Of a stretch of DNA of 64,000 nt, positions 13,301 through 23,915 are shown one piece after another (positions within the stretch are counted from its first letter, which is position 1; every line of letters starts with the position of its first letter). The stretch comes from Schizochytrium sp. CCTCC M209059 (lineage: Eukaryota > Sar > Bigyra > Thraustochytrida > Thraustochytriidae): contig KN805406.1 of NCBI GenBank assembly GCA_000818945.1, positions 186,001-250,000 of the forward strand. Reading direction: 5' to 3'. A program made the position numbers and the translations under genes. Under the pieces are notes generated by a model. It was not told the origin of the DNA. It ran no database searches and saw only the letters and a program-made list of their open reading frames with translations.

Positions 13301-15769
13301 CTCTGCGCAATTGTAAAACAGTGCATCAATTGGATTGCGATTGCACCCTTTCCGTCGCCTGGGAAGCGCAAGGCGAACTCAGACACCTCTTCCTCGGCCA
13401 AGTCCAACAAGGCCGCGTCGAGTGCTGGCACGACAACGAAGCGCGCATCCGACTCGGCGGCACCTAAGGCGTCGCCGGGCGCTCCCTCGATGGTTCCCAG
13501 CAAGGAACACGCATACGTCGATGCCACGAGTGCAAACCAAGATGCGGAATCTGCAAGTAAAGCGAAGTCGAAACCCGAGGCGGCTACAGCCCACTTGTCG
13601 AACAAGCTCTCAAGCAAGGAACGACAGCAGCTTCTTGTGAAGCTGGAGCAGCTCGAGCGCTTGGACGGTTTGCCCCAAGCTCGTCAACTCATGCGACTTT
13701 ACCGGGATTTGCTCCTTCGCGTGGTGGATCCGCACGCGCGAGACGAACGCTTCAAAATTGGGTGGGTCCAGCAGCTCTGGCCTCGCGTTGTGGCCGGACT
13801 CATGTCCCACGATGTCCAGCAGCGCCGACAGCATTTTCAGCTTTTTGCTTCGCAACAGTTTAAAAGCAAGAGTCCGTACGCCAAACTGCAGGCAATCGTT
13901 CGCCAGGACTGGTCCCACATGGCGGAGAACAACTGGATCCCGGCGGCGTTACAGATTCTCATGTCTGCTTTGCACCCGTCTTCCTTTGTTGATGGCGGCT
14001 CCACGTGCCAACTTCGGATCGCGCGGTACTCTTCTCCTGGCGCAGAGGCAAGCCCAGCGAAGGGACGGCAGCTTCCTTTGCTGGACTCGATGCGGCGCAC
14101 ACTCTCGGCGTTGCGACGTTTGAAGACGAGTAGCGCAATTGTTGAGCCTCTGCAAGAGCTTGGTTACGGAGATCGGTCCGTGCAAACAGCTAGAGCGACG
14201 TGGCTCGAAGTGTTTCCCCAAGCTTGGCGAGCGCTCGAAGAGCAGCAAAAGATGGTCATGACCGAAGGGCTGCAAATTCTGCTGTCGCGAGGATATCACC
14301 TGCCCCACAACGTGACATACTTTGGCGGAATTCAGCGCTGCGCGGTCATCTTGCAGCACGCGATGGACGAGATCAATTCTCTAGTTACTCTTCGAAAGGC
14401 TCGCAAGGTGCGCGCGGGCGTGGCTACGGATCCCTTTCAGGAGATTCTGCAAGCCTTTAGCCTCCGACGCGTTTCAACGTGGACTCTACTTGCGGGTTGG
14501 CACAAGGTGCCTAACCTCGTGGAAGTGATCTTGGAGGGCCTCGTTCTCTTGCGACCCCTTCCCATCCTCGCGCCTGAAGTGCTTGACTTTGTCGGCAGCC
14601 ATCTTGGTGTTCGGCATCTTGCCATTGAGGCAAGCGAGATCCTCAGGCAACAAGTGAAAGGGGTTCACCGCGATCTGGCTTCTCGCGGCTTGCAAGCCAC
14701 GAAAGGGCCTTCACCCGAGGATGCCGATCCCGAGCTCCAAACAGAGCGCGCCGAGGTAAAGGCCGACTCATCGTCGACTAAAGCAGCCACGAGCTCAAGC
14801 TCGTTAGGGACATCTTCAGATGATCTTCGCAAGTCCGATGCGGGAGCCTTGCAGCCGAAAAAGAAACAAAAGAAGGCATCTGCCCCTGGAAGCAGGGATG
14901 GAACAAAGTCGAGCAAAAGCGGCCAGACATTCTCATCATCGAGCAATCCGTATGCGGCTGCTGCTGCGGCGGCTGGTGCTGGCGCCTTTTCGTCCGGCCC
15001 TGCGAAAAAGACCAAACCTCTCGACAAGGATGAGAAGCGCAAAAAGAAAAAGGACAAGAAGGAGAAAAAGCTCCTCGTGGAGTCTGCAACCGCTGCAGCC
15101 GCGCGCGCAGCTGCAAAGCCTGGTCTTGACCGCGTCAATGCCAATCGCTGGACACGAACCCTTTTCGACCTTTATCGGCGCGATGATGAGGACATGATGC
15201 ACGGTATTATTCGCTCTTGCTGCACTGCTGCGCCGACGTTTGCGGCATTGGCAAGCGAGACGATTGGCTCGTGGCAAGACGCCCAGCGCACTTATTTGGA
15301 GGCGATTCGTCGGACAGAGGCTGGCGATGGGACTTATCTCGTTGCTCGCACCCAGATTCAAGAACCCAAGGCTGCGCCGCAGACCCAGGTCATTCAGCCA
15401 ATCAACGCAAATATCAATGAGACCAAGCTGTCACCGTCCGCGCAAGGCCCTCTCAACATTGACCCTGTGGGTGATGACGCCAATTTTGCGGCAATGGATC
15501 TTTTCGACGATGACTTTGGCGGCATGCTCGACGATCTTGCAAATGATATAGGTCTTGAAGGGGCTGGACCACGGCATGACGACGGCGGCGTGGGTGAAGG
15601 GTTCATTGACCCCCTTGTCCTTGATCAAATGGACGGCAACCTTGGCGTTGCAAATCAACAGCAAGGCTTTGATCAAGCCATGGGAAGAGAAGGAGCGTCC
15701 GGAGGGTCGCAACCGCATGCTGGCGTTGAGTTTATGATGCTGGATGGCCGTTCCGGCGATTTGGATCAG

Positions 15770-15801
<32 letters not shown>

Positions 15802-18800
15802 GCAACAACAACAACAAAGCGCATCGGGGGGAAGTCACCAGCAGATGTTGGCAGAGAGCCAGCATCAAGACGAGTACCTTTGGGTGCCGGCGCCGGTGAG
15901 CGCTCTGGAGATGGAGTTTTGGTATGCTCGCTGGGGAGCTTGCGCAAGGCGTCTGGGTCAGTGGGAGGAGTTCCGCGACGTCGCTGTTGCGCACGGAGAC
16001 GCCGAGGCAATTTTGGAGTGCCAGGCGCGCGTAGCAAGTCCAGATTGGTCAGGTAAGATCGAGCCTTTGCTTGCGCAAGAGATTGATCACTTGCAAAACA
16101 TACATTTGCAAACCGCACAGGACCGTCCGTACCTGCCTTTGCATTTGCATCCGAACTTGCTACGCGTGCGGGCAGCGCTTCTAAACATTTCACTTGCAAT
16201 TCAGGAGTCCAAGCCGCAACAAGACATTGATCATATTTGGCGGCAGTCCGCCAACGCGTTCTTGCTGGAATGGGCGACGCAAGGATTCCGGAGCGGAAGT
16301 GAACGACGCAAAGACCTGCTCTTTAGCTGTCAGCGCCTCGTTGAGCTGGAAGAGTCCATTGCATACCTCTCCAACGTGGTCAAGGTTGCAGGGGCTCTGA
16401 AGCCAACGAACCCTCCATCAGGTAGCGGAGGTGCGGCAAGCGGCTTCCAGCGGACTGCGAGCTCGGCAAGTATGTCGAGCGTGCAAGCAAGCTCTCCGGT
16501 AACGCAGAAGTCATCCATGATAAGCAGGCTCTTGCAACGCTGGCGCGAACGCATTCCTGCTCAGAGCGAGGATCCCAAGGACTGGGACGATCTGCTTTGC
16601 TCGCGTCTGAGCGTGTTCAGGCTCGGAATTCGCGTGTTTGAGGAAACCCTTCGGCGTATGTCGAATGCCGTCAAGAACGGCTCAACGGCAGGTCCGCTGG
16701 AGCTCCATCCTGAACAAATTCGCATTCTCAAAGTGAGCCAGGACATGCGATGGACAGTTTTAGAGCGAGCCAAGGTGTACCGAAAGCGTGGCATGGTCGA
16801 CGAGAGCCTGAACATTCTCGGCAGCGCATCGCTGACGAGGGCCAGAGGATCCGCGGAAGAGAATTTCATTATTCTTCGGGAGCGCGTGCTGAATGTATTG
16901 AATTGCAACAAGTCTGCCGTTTTCGTCTCCAAAAAGCGACACCTTGCCGGGGCGCTGGCGAGTCTTCTGGATATTGATATATCGGGTTTTGGTGTGGAAA
17001 ACCGCGCAGAGCTGTTCAGACTGCGCGCTGCGATGCAAGAGCAGCTTGACGACGGTCCGCAAGTGGTGCACAGCCTTTTCGCTCATTCCGTTCAGACACA
17101 CGGCCATGCGAGTTCGTGGCTCGACTGGGCGATGTACGCCGACCGTCTGATCTGTGCCAAGGAGACCGGCGACTCGAGCACGTATCCCTTTGTGGATCGC
17201 GACCTATGCACAATCTTAACCGGGGGCATCCTGCAGGCAATCAAGCACGGCAGCGCAGAGGCCAGAGTTCTCTTGCCCAAAGTTCTTTGGCGACTTCGGG
17301 CCGAGGCCATCGCCAGCGAGAGCAAGGAAGACCCCAGCAACGTCGCCGACGTCGCGTCGCTGTCGAGCGTCGCAAACAGCGTCATGATGCACCTTCCGAT
17401 GATCCCGACGTGGATCTGGCTTCCGTGGACAACGCAGCTTGTGGGAATGGTGTCCATGTCATCGTCGCAGGTGGTGGAGATTGCCAAACACTTGCTAGCG
17501 CTTCTGAGCCGAGAATATCCAAACGCCGTGTATTATACATTGCGGGCTCACTACTTTAGCAGGGATCCGCAACGGAAGCGCGTCGCTGCGGCGCGTTCCA
17601 ATTCTGTGAGCACACCCACCGGGGTGGGGGCGGGTGTCACGACGAGTAGCACGGATGACATGACTGGGTCCGTTGCTTCTCCCTCTGGAAACTCGAGCGA
17701 GACGAGCTCTTCCACGCGATCCGCGTCGGAATTGAAGACAGCGTTGCAACAGTTCCATGGTACAAATACACGCTTTTGCCAAGAGGCAGAGACGCTCATC
17801 GAAGAGCTGTCTATGCTGGTGAAGCGCCATGATCCGCTCGAAGAGATGCACTCAACCATTCACATGCTGCTCGAGAAATGCATTCAGGTGGCCTCGAGCG
17901 AGCTCGTGCAGGAGGATCTTGTGGCCAGCAGCATGGACGTGGGCCCTGACACGCGCATGGACCCAGAGGCCATTCGCATGTTTCAAATGTGGCAAATGCT
18001 CGAACGCTTGTGCGCAAAAATGTTTTCTGAGCAAAATGTGGCTCGTTCGGAGCAGCACAAGGAGCTCATCACGCGGCTTCGCAAACCGTTCGAGGATGAC
18101 TTTCAGCCGAACCCGGAGCACCTTGCATTGCTGCGTCGAGGTCGGATGCCTATCGACGGTCGCTCTGTGGGCGGCCGGGAGATGTCCTATGCTGCAATCA
18201 TCTTGCGTGTAGGGCGTTGGAAGGCCATGCTCACAGATGCGCTCTACGCTACGCGCAGAAATGAGGCGTCACTCACCAAGTGGTCGCGAAATATGGCCAC
18301 CTTGGTTCCTGAAACCCTGCACATTCCGGGAATGCACATGCTCAAGGACGGCTTGCAGGAGCCTAGCTTGAGCAATCACCCCCAGCTCGCGGGCTTCGAC
18401 CCACATATTTACTTTCGTCGGGACTCGGGCTTTTCGCAGCCTGGAGTCGGCTTTCGCTCCGCGAACGGGCGATCGCATCACTTCATCATCAAGACGTCTC
18501 CGCTCAACTACACGGAAGCGGATCAGCGAGCTGTCCAGCTCAAGGTGTTGATGAATGATATGCTTGATCGTGCCAATGCGTCGGTGCGCCGGGGCCAATT
18601 GCGCATAGAGCTTCCGGTTCTCGTCCCCATTCACGCGCGTCTTGCACTTCAGTCAGACTCTCCTGGGATGAAGAGTCTCGCCGTACTCTTTGAGGAGAGC
18701 ATGCGCCGCGAGGGCGTGGCGCATGCCAAGGTTGCATCTGCGGCCTATTTAGTAGACGTCTTGCATGGCAGCGAGGCGTCTGGCACAGGTGTTCAAGCAG

Positions 18801-19627
18801 AAGGAGGGAGGGGGGCTCCGATCGATCCGAAGAAGACGCGAGTGGAGGCTTACTCGCGCGTGTGCGAGGTCGTGCCAGAGTATCTCCTTGCCAATCATTT
18901 GCGAGCGCAAGCGCAAGAGGCATGGCACTTTTCAATACTTCGTGACTCGCTTACGAGTAGCTTGGCGCTGTCCTCCTTTCTTTCTTATCTCCTTTCGACA
19001 GGACACCAGAGTCCAGCGCGACAGCTTTTGCGCGAGGATATGAGTCTTTTGAACGTTGAGTTTCGACCGGGTTACACCCCCGACGGACGCGGGGACCTTA
19101 TCAACGAAGATTTGCAAGTCCCCTTCCGCTTGACTCGTAACCTGGCCCACCTCCTGACTCCCGCCGGCGTCCAGGGACGTTTTACCAACGTTCTCACGAC
19201 AGTGTCGGATTGTGTCACGCACGATCCTGTTAACCGCACAGGTTTGCGCTCGTTTCTCGAGTCGTATCTGTTCGACGATTTGCAGGTAATGTTCAAGTAC
19301 CCTGAATCTGCTGCCGTGGCGCCAAGCGACCTCTATCGCAAACTGCGGAGGAACATGAAGGTTATCGACGCGCGCATGGAGTCCTTCTCAACAAATAATG
19401 TGGCAGGCCCCAAGGCGGACCGTGAGACTGCAAGAGCAGATGCTGATCCGCCGGTGGCCAGTCCCAAGGACTTGAAACGTCAAGTCAAGCTATCTGGTTC
19501 TGTCGCGGAGAGTCTCACTCCCAAGGAGCCAATTGCGGGCGATCAAGGTGTGGCGCGCCTCATACAAGAGGCGACTGATGCAAAGCGACTGGCAAAGCTT
19601 GATGCAACATTGTTGCCTTGGTTCTAG
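2576..19627 (+). CDS. TRRAP: TRRAP/Tra1 homologue, giant PIKK-family pseudokinase (5683 aa)
   Basis: TRRAP/Tra1 is the activator-binding scaffold of SAGA and NuA4/TIP60 histone acetyltransferase complexes in the nucleus. A very long helical (HEAT-type) region is followed by a FAT region (about 4440-5190), a PI3K-like domain (about 5240-5640) and a FATC tail (5651-5683, ending LDATLLPWF). The VPFRLT motif sits at about residue 5515, but the catalytic DxxxxN and DFG motifs of active PIKKs are absent. That combination identifies TRRAP rather than mTOR, ATM, ATR or SMG1. At 5683 aa it far exceeds yeast and human homologues (about 3,700-3,900 aa). Much of the excess is low complexity: poly-Q at 24-49, poly-S at about 566-593, Ser/Pro/Ala linkers near 920-1040 and 2680-2760, Lys-rich sequence near 4140-4160, and a second poly-Q at about 4398-4416. 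It is one uninterrupted 17 kb exon starting at the first in-frame ATG. Confidence 0.95.
2645..2722 (+). repeat. CAG/CAA repeat encoding the N-terminal poly-Q of TRRAP
   Basis: A run of mixed CAG and CAA codons gives about 26 glutamines at residues 24-49. CAG dominates the 5' half and CAA the 3' half. Codon mixing normally slows slippage, so the tract may be held as protein rather than being pure microsatellite drift. Confidence 0.9.
4270..4352 (+). repeat. TCC/TCG/TCA repeat encoding poly-Ser in TRRAP
   Basis: A serine tract of about 28 residues is encoded first by TCCTCG hexamers and then by TCA triplets. It sits in an N-terminal linker of the HEAT region, with Ser/Gly/Ala-rich sequence after it. 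Confidence 0.9.
15769..15819 (+). repeat. CAG/CAA repeat encoding the second poly-Q of TRRAP
   Basis: About 17 glutamines in mixed CAG/CAA codons lie just before the FAT region, at about residues 4398-4416. An acidic and Gly-rich linker precedes them. Confidence 0.9.
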
Positions 19628-19635
19628 TCTGATAC

Positions 19636-19641
19636 AATAAA
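19636..19641 (+). terminator. Candidate polyadenylation signal AATAAA after TRRAP
   Basis: AATAAA begins 8 bases after the TRRAP stop codon, in the 224-base spacer shared with the convergent kinase gene. A further AATAAA lies near 19738 and an ACAATAAAAAG near 19763. No experimental poly(A) site is known. Confidence 0.3.
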
Positions 19642-19851
19642 CAAAATCTTTATCTTGATATGGAAAATGATCATTTGAAGGATGACACTGCTGTAGTGCT
19701 AATCCATGTACTGATGCTTGCTCCACTCCAAGCAAAGGAATAAATCCAAGAAGACAAAAAAGACAATAAAAAGCAATAGTGAAGTACGTCTGCGTAAAAT
19801 GCGAAGGGACAAGAAACGAATTTTTGTCTTCGCCGCAAGGTGTTACTTCTT

Positions 19852-21162
19852 TCAGGTGAGCGTGTATCCGAATCGATTGGCAGCGCCAAGTTGGTTTCGC
19901 ACCTTTCTTGTACGCTTCTCAACGTTTTCGCGGATCGCGCGATAATATACTTTCGAGCGGTGGACAGTGTCGTCGTCAAGCTCAAGAGGCTCGACGGGTT
20001 TGGCTGTCTCTGCGTCATATGATTCATGGAAAAATTCAATGACAAAGGGATGCGTCAGTGCTTGATCACATGTGATGCGTCGGGTGGGAGTAAATTGTAA
20101 GCATGCGCGTAAAAAGTCGAGGAGCTCCCCTGAACTGATTGGAAACATTTCGCTTGTGGCTCTTGGTTCGATGCGACCAATAATCTTGGGGTCGAGCTGC
20201 TCAAGAGCGGTTGGAGCATCCAGATCTTGAAGCTCTATTTCTGATGGTAGTCCTGTCATCTTCAGAATGAGCTGCAGCTGATGTGTGGTCGAATGGCCGG
20301 GGAAAAGAGGCTCGCGCAGGATGAGTTCGCCGAGCACGCATCCGACACCCCATATATCGACGGCAGTTTGCACGTGGATAGCGCCAAGTAAGCTCTCTGG
20401 TGCACGATACCATCGGGAGCCAAGGTAGTCACTCATAGGGGGGGAGGGCGACAACGTATGATCTCTCGGGGCGCTCTCTTGGCCTGCATCCACCTCGTTG
20501 TGAAGATGCCCGACGTCCTCTGCATGCTCGGCCTGCGCGAGATTTGGGGAAGAATGAGTGTACGATACAGTCTGTTCGTGCGATTCTGTATGCGGTTGTG
20601 ATTGAATGGACCGCGCGTGACCAAAATCGCAAATTTGCACTTCGCATCGAGCATTGATGAGAATGTTGCTCGGTTTGATGTCGCGGTGAACAAAACCTGA
20701 ACGATGAATATGCGCAAGGCCCTCTAAAATTTGCACGGTGATGTAGGCGTGGTGCTTATCTTCGAGAACGCCAGCGCGAATGAGCGCGAAGAGATCCGTG
20801 TCCCAGACCCCAAAGACAAGGTAGGCATCGCGGACGCTATTCGAGTTGCTGGGAAGCAAGACGTTTCGAAGTTGGACGATCACGTCTGAGCCTTGTAGAC
20901 GTTCAAGAATTGCGAGCTCTCTGTAGGCCTGCTGCGCACGCTTGGCGTCATCAAAGGCTCCGTACAACTTTTTAAGTGCGACGGCCCCACGCGTGCGTTT
21001 GTCGATGGCTTTCCAGACGACTGCGAATGGGCTGTGTCCCAGTTTCTGCACGAGTTCAAACTGTCGTAGGATGCTCTCGTGCACAAAGTCATCGTCCTCG
21101 GGCCCGGGGCCAACACCCGTTACACCGCCCAGCGTCTCGTTCGCACGTGAAGGCGTCGCCAT
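19852..21162 (-). CDS. MAPK15: MAPK15/ERK7-like protein kinase (436 aa)
   Basis: This is a Ser/Thr kinase of the atypical MAPK15 (ERK7/8) branch, a family that in animals and protists acts in ciliogenesis. The domain spans about residues 33-390. Visible elements are VVWKAID, the ATP lysine K64 in VALKK, the helix-C glutamate E82, HRDIKPSN (catalytic D161), DFG (D179) and WYRAPE (251-256). Two features fit MAPK15 better than CDK20: TDLFALIRAGVLED, and LFPGHSTTHQLQLIL after the activation segment. Three things are odd. The glycine-rich loop reads G-H-S-P-F-A, keeping only the first glycine. The TxY activation motif is replaced by S-D-Y (244-246). About 60 extra polar residues lie between DFG and that motif. 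The catalytic residues are intact, so activity is likely. Unlike vertebrate MAPK15 there is no long C-terminal tail. The ATG at 21162 is the natural start. Confidence 0.88.
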   Translation of the reverse strand: MATPSRANETLGGVTGVGPGPEDDDFVHESILRQFELVQKLGHSPFAVVWKAIDKRTRGAVALKKLYGAFDDAKRAQQAYRELAILERLQGSDVIVQLRNVLLPSNSNSVRDAYLVFGVWDTDLFALIRAGVLEDKHHAYITVQILEGLAHIHRSGFVHRDIKPSNILINARCEVQICDFGHARSIQSQPHTESHEQTVSYTHSSPNLAQAEHAEDVGHLHNEVDAGQESAPRDHTLSPSPPMSDYLGSRWYRAPESLLGAIHVQTAVDIWGVGCVLGELILREPLFPGHSTTHQLQLILKMTGLPSEIELQDLDAPTALEQLDPKIIGRIEPRATSEMFPISSGELLDFLRACLQFTPTRRITCDQALTHPFVIEFFHESYDAETAKPVEPLELDDDTVHRSKVYYRAIRENVEKRTRKVRNQLGAANRFGYTLT

Positions 21163-21651
21163 TCCCCGCCTTCGAGACAGCGCCTGCCTGCGAACATGCC
21201 CTGTCTCGCGTGCGAACGCGTCCCAGGCGGCAGGCAGCCTGTGCTCGTGCAGAACTCCGAGTCTGAGGAGTCCCAGCCCTCGGGCCAGCTGAGACGGCGA
21301 TGATGAATGAGACGGTCACGATGGTCGAGTCTCAACGCCTCGTAACGGAATTTTTCTATTGGAAAAACAAGCAAGTAAGCAAGCACGCACGCACCTCTAA
21401 GAAGGCATGGGTATGCAAACAGCGATTGGCCAGTCAAGTCAGCTATGCATGGCTGACTATGGCATGGCAAACGAATAGCGCAGTCTAGGAAGAGTTTGCC
21501 TGCTGTGCTGCTGTGGTAGCTGCTTGCCATGGTGACTGATGCTTTGCTTTGCTCGCGGTGGCTTTCGCCTCGTGGACCGTTTCTTTCATTTTATTGAACC
21601 CGCAGCAGCGGTGTGCACGCACGCACATTGGCACGCACGCATACGCACGCT

Positions 21652-21686
21652 CTGACTGACTGACTGACTGACTGACTGACTGACTG
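21652..21686. repeat. (CTGA)n microsatellite
   Basis: Nearly nine perfect copies of the tetranucleotide CTGA, preceded by a degenerate CACG-rich stretch. Confidence 0.95.
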
Positions 21687-21753
21687 TCCACCTCGAGGTG
21701 GAGGCGGTTCATTCTTGTAGAGAGACTGGCGCTGGAGAAGCCTCGGAGAACAA

Positions 21754-21809
<56 letters not shown>
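21754..21809. repeat. (CCAG)14 microsatellite
   Basis: Fourteen perfect copies of CCAG, about 70 bases after the CTGA array. Confidence 0.95.
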
Positions 21810-22561
21810 GTGAAGGACAATGCAATGAACTACTCAATTGCTTTGCTTGCATGGGTTTGCTTCGTTGTGCTTTGCGCCTTGCGGGATCCGTGTGATCACG
21901 CGACGAATCGGACTCTCCCCCTTATCCATGCTCGTGACACGCACGCGACTGCGAGCCTTTGCTGCTTGCTGTTTGTTCTCAGGTCCAGCGGCTTTCACGT
22001 CCCGAACGGTCTCCGCTCGCTGCCGCGCGCGCGTGACACGGGCCGCTCTCGGTGAAACAGGCATGCAACCAGGCAGTCAGGTCATCATCGATCGACCCAC
22101 CCACCCCGCATCCGTCCCCAGGCCAGCCTCTGCCACTAACCCACCCGGCCGCCCCTTGCTCGATGCGGTCAATGGTGTAGTAAGCTGCCGAGACTTGAGA
22201 AGCTTTTGGGGCGCCATCTTGGCGATGTTCTACATCGCTTGTCGGAGAAAAACGACCGCTCACGCCCCACCCCCTCCACGCTGCACTGCGAGTCGAGTCG
22301 TGCTCACGGTCGGGCACGCTTGCACGCGCACGCGAAGCAAGCGTCGGCGGTGGGTGATGGACGCACGCAGCGACGCATCGCATCGCATGGCTCCATTGCT
22401 GCATTTCGGAAAGGACCCGCTGCGTCTCGCCATCCCATCCCCGCTCGCCGACGCAGCCAGTCCCAAAGCAAGCCTACATCGTCCGAGCCCGCGCGAGGGC
22501 CGTGAAACGCACGGTGCCGCGTGGCCGGCGAAAGCCTCGTGGCAGCATAGCAAGCGAGGAA

Positions 22562-22583
22562 GCTGCTGCTGCTGCTGCTGCTG
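22562..22583. repeat. (GCT)7 microsatellite
   Basis: Seven GCT triplets in non-coding sequence between the divergent MAPK15-like and RCHY1 genes. Confidence 0.85.
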
Positions 22584-23120
22584 TATACAACATCAAGTTC
22601 GATCGGGCAAAAGCGAACACCAAGAAGTTCACATCGATCGAGCGTTACTCTGGCCGGCGGGGTGGCGCGCTCGCTTTCCGCAAAGCCCTCCTCTCCATAA
22701 CATCCAAAACGCGAAGGCGTCCATTCACTCATTCATTCACTCATTCCATCCATTCGTAACAGGCAGCACGCCAGGCATACGTAAAATTCGTCCATAAACC
22801 TGTGCTCGGCTCGGCAGTGCGTGAGCGCGCTGCCCTGCAAAGCCCCAGCCCCAGCAAGCGGCCCAAGCCCGAGCCCAGTCGCAGCTCGCGCGCCCTCTCC
22901 TTGTCTGGCCTTCCTCCGCCGCTGCCTCGAGGTCTCCGCGCCTCGGCAAGGCGCGCGCTTGTTGTGCGAGCTGGCGTCGCGTCTCCTCTGCTCTCCAGAC
23001 CTGCCTTCCTTCGAGGACCGATACCAGGCAGACCACGCAGAGAGACCGACCGACCGACCGCCCCCCGCCGGCGCACGGACTCCGCGAGGCCTCGGCCTCC
23101 GAGCAGAGGAGAGAGACGCC

Positions 23121-23163
23121 AGCAGAGCAGAGCAGAGCAGAGCAGAGCAGAGCAGAGCAGAGC
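23121..23163. repeat. (AGAGC)n pentanucleotide repeat
   Basis: About eight tandem copies of a five-base AGAGC/AGCAG unit in the GC-rich leader region of the RCHY1 gene. Confidence 0.9.
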
Positions 23164-23442
23164 GGAGGCCAGGAGAGCCCAGAAGAGGCGCGCCTGCGCA
23201 CGGAGGCCGGCCGCGCGCAGTCTCGCAACGCAGCAGCGCCCGCCGCCGCGGTGTGCGCGCGTTGCGTGCGTCCCCGGTAAATTGCGTTGCGCACACACTC
23301 TCTTGCTTCGTGCTGGCGTCTTCTTCTTCTGCTTCTTGTTGTTGTTGTTCGGTTTCGGCGTGGCTGGGAGAGGAAGCCGCGCACGCACATCCGCGCGCGC
23401 CGTGCAAGGGTGCATCGCGCCGCGTCGCGCGCGCGAGGAAAG

Positions 23443-23515
23443 GGCAGCAGCAGCGCAGCAGCGCAGCAGCGCAGCAGCGCAGTGCAGTGCGGTGCAGCGC
23501 AGCAGTGCAGCAGCG
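23443..23515. repeat. GCAGCAGC-type imperfect repeat
   Basis: Imperfect tandem GCAGC and GCAGCGCA units, decaying toward the 3' side. No coding role is evident. Confidence 0.8.
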
Positions 23516-23715
23516 CGGGAGATCGAGGCGCTGGCTGGCTCGGCTGGGTCCGAGGAAGAAAGAGACAGCGCGAGGGCGAATCAGAATCAAAGCTCGTAAC
23601 GGAGGGAAGGAAGAGTGAGTGAGCCCAGCGCAGCACACGGCGGACGCTTCGGAGCCGACCAGGACGCGCGGGTGGAGGACCGGGAGCCCTTGGCCTTCTC
23701 CAAGCCACCTCCACA

Positions 23716-23746
23716 TTCTTCTTCTTCTTCTTCTTCTTCTTCTTTG
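23716..23746. repeat. (CTT)n microsatellite
   Basis: About ten CTT triplets, 170-200 bases upstream of the RCHY1 start codon. A pyrimidine tract at this position could be promoter or 5' UTR sequence; that is inference. Confidence 0.9.
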
Positions 23747-23915
23747 GCAGGCAGTCAGGCAGGCAGAGCCGACACGAGCGGAATTGCACTGCGTTGAGTA
23801 GCGTGGCGTCGAGGCCGAGAGAGACCCGAGCGGAAAAGAGTCCCTTCCCTTGCCCGCCTCTTACACCCCGAACAGAAGAAATCGAGTAGGAGTAGGAGTG
23901 GGCGTCCCCCAAAGG

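Larger units (their letters stand above)
21163..23915. promoter_or_regulatory. 2.75 kb divergent spacer, microsatellite-rich
   Basis: This region separates the start codons of the MAPK15-like gene (-) and the RCHY1 gene (+), so it must hold both promoters and 5' UTRs. It is unusually long for this window and is packed with different short tandem repeats (listed separately). From about 22800 to 23650 it is very GC-rich and open in several frames on both strands at once, the pattern expected of stop-poor GC-rich repeats rather than coding sequence. No domain or motif is visible in any of those frames. No TATA box is obvious. Confidence 0.6.

Noticed and set aside
19852..21162. Assigning the kinase to CDK20/CCRK instead of MAPK15
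   Set aside because: TDLFALIRAGVLED, HRDIKPSNIL and LFPGHSTTHQLQLIL fit MAPK15. CDK20 has a different segment after the activation loop and no PSN in the catalytic loop.
22737..23912. Long overlapping open frames (over 250 codons) on both strands of the GC-rich leader before RCHY1
   Set aside because: Several frames are open at once, the translations are Arg/Ala/Ser repeats from AGAGC and GCAGC arrays, and no domain is visible. GC-rich repeats lacking stop codons explain them.
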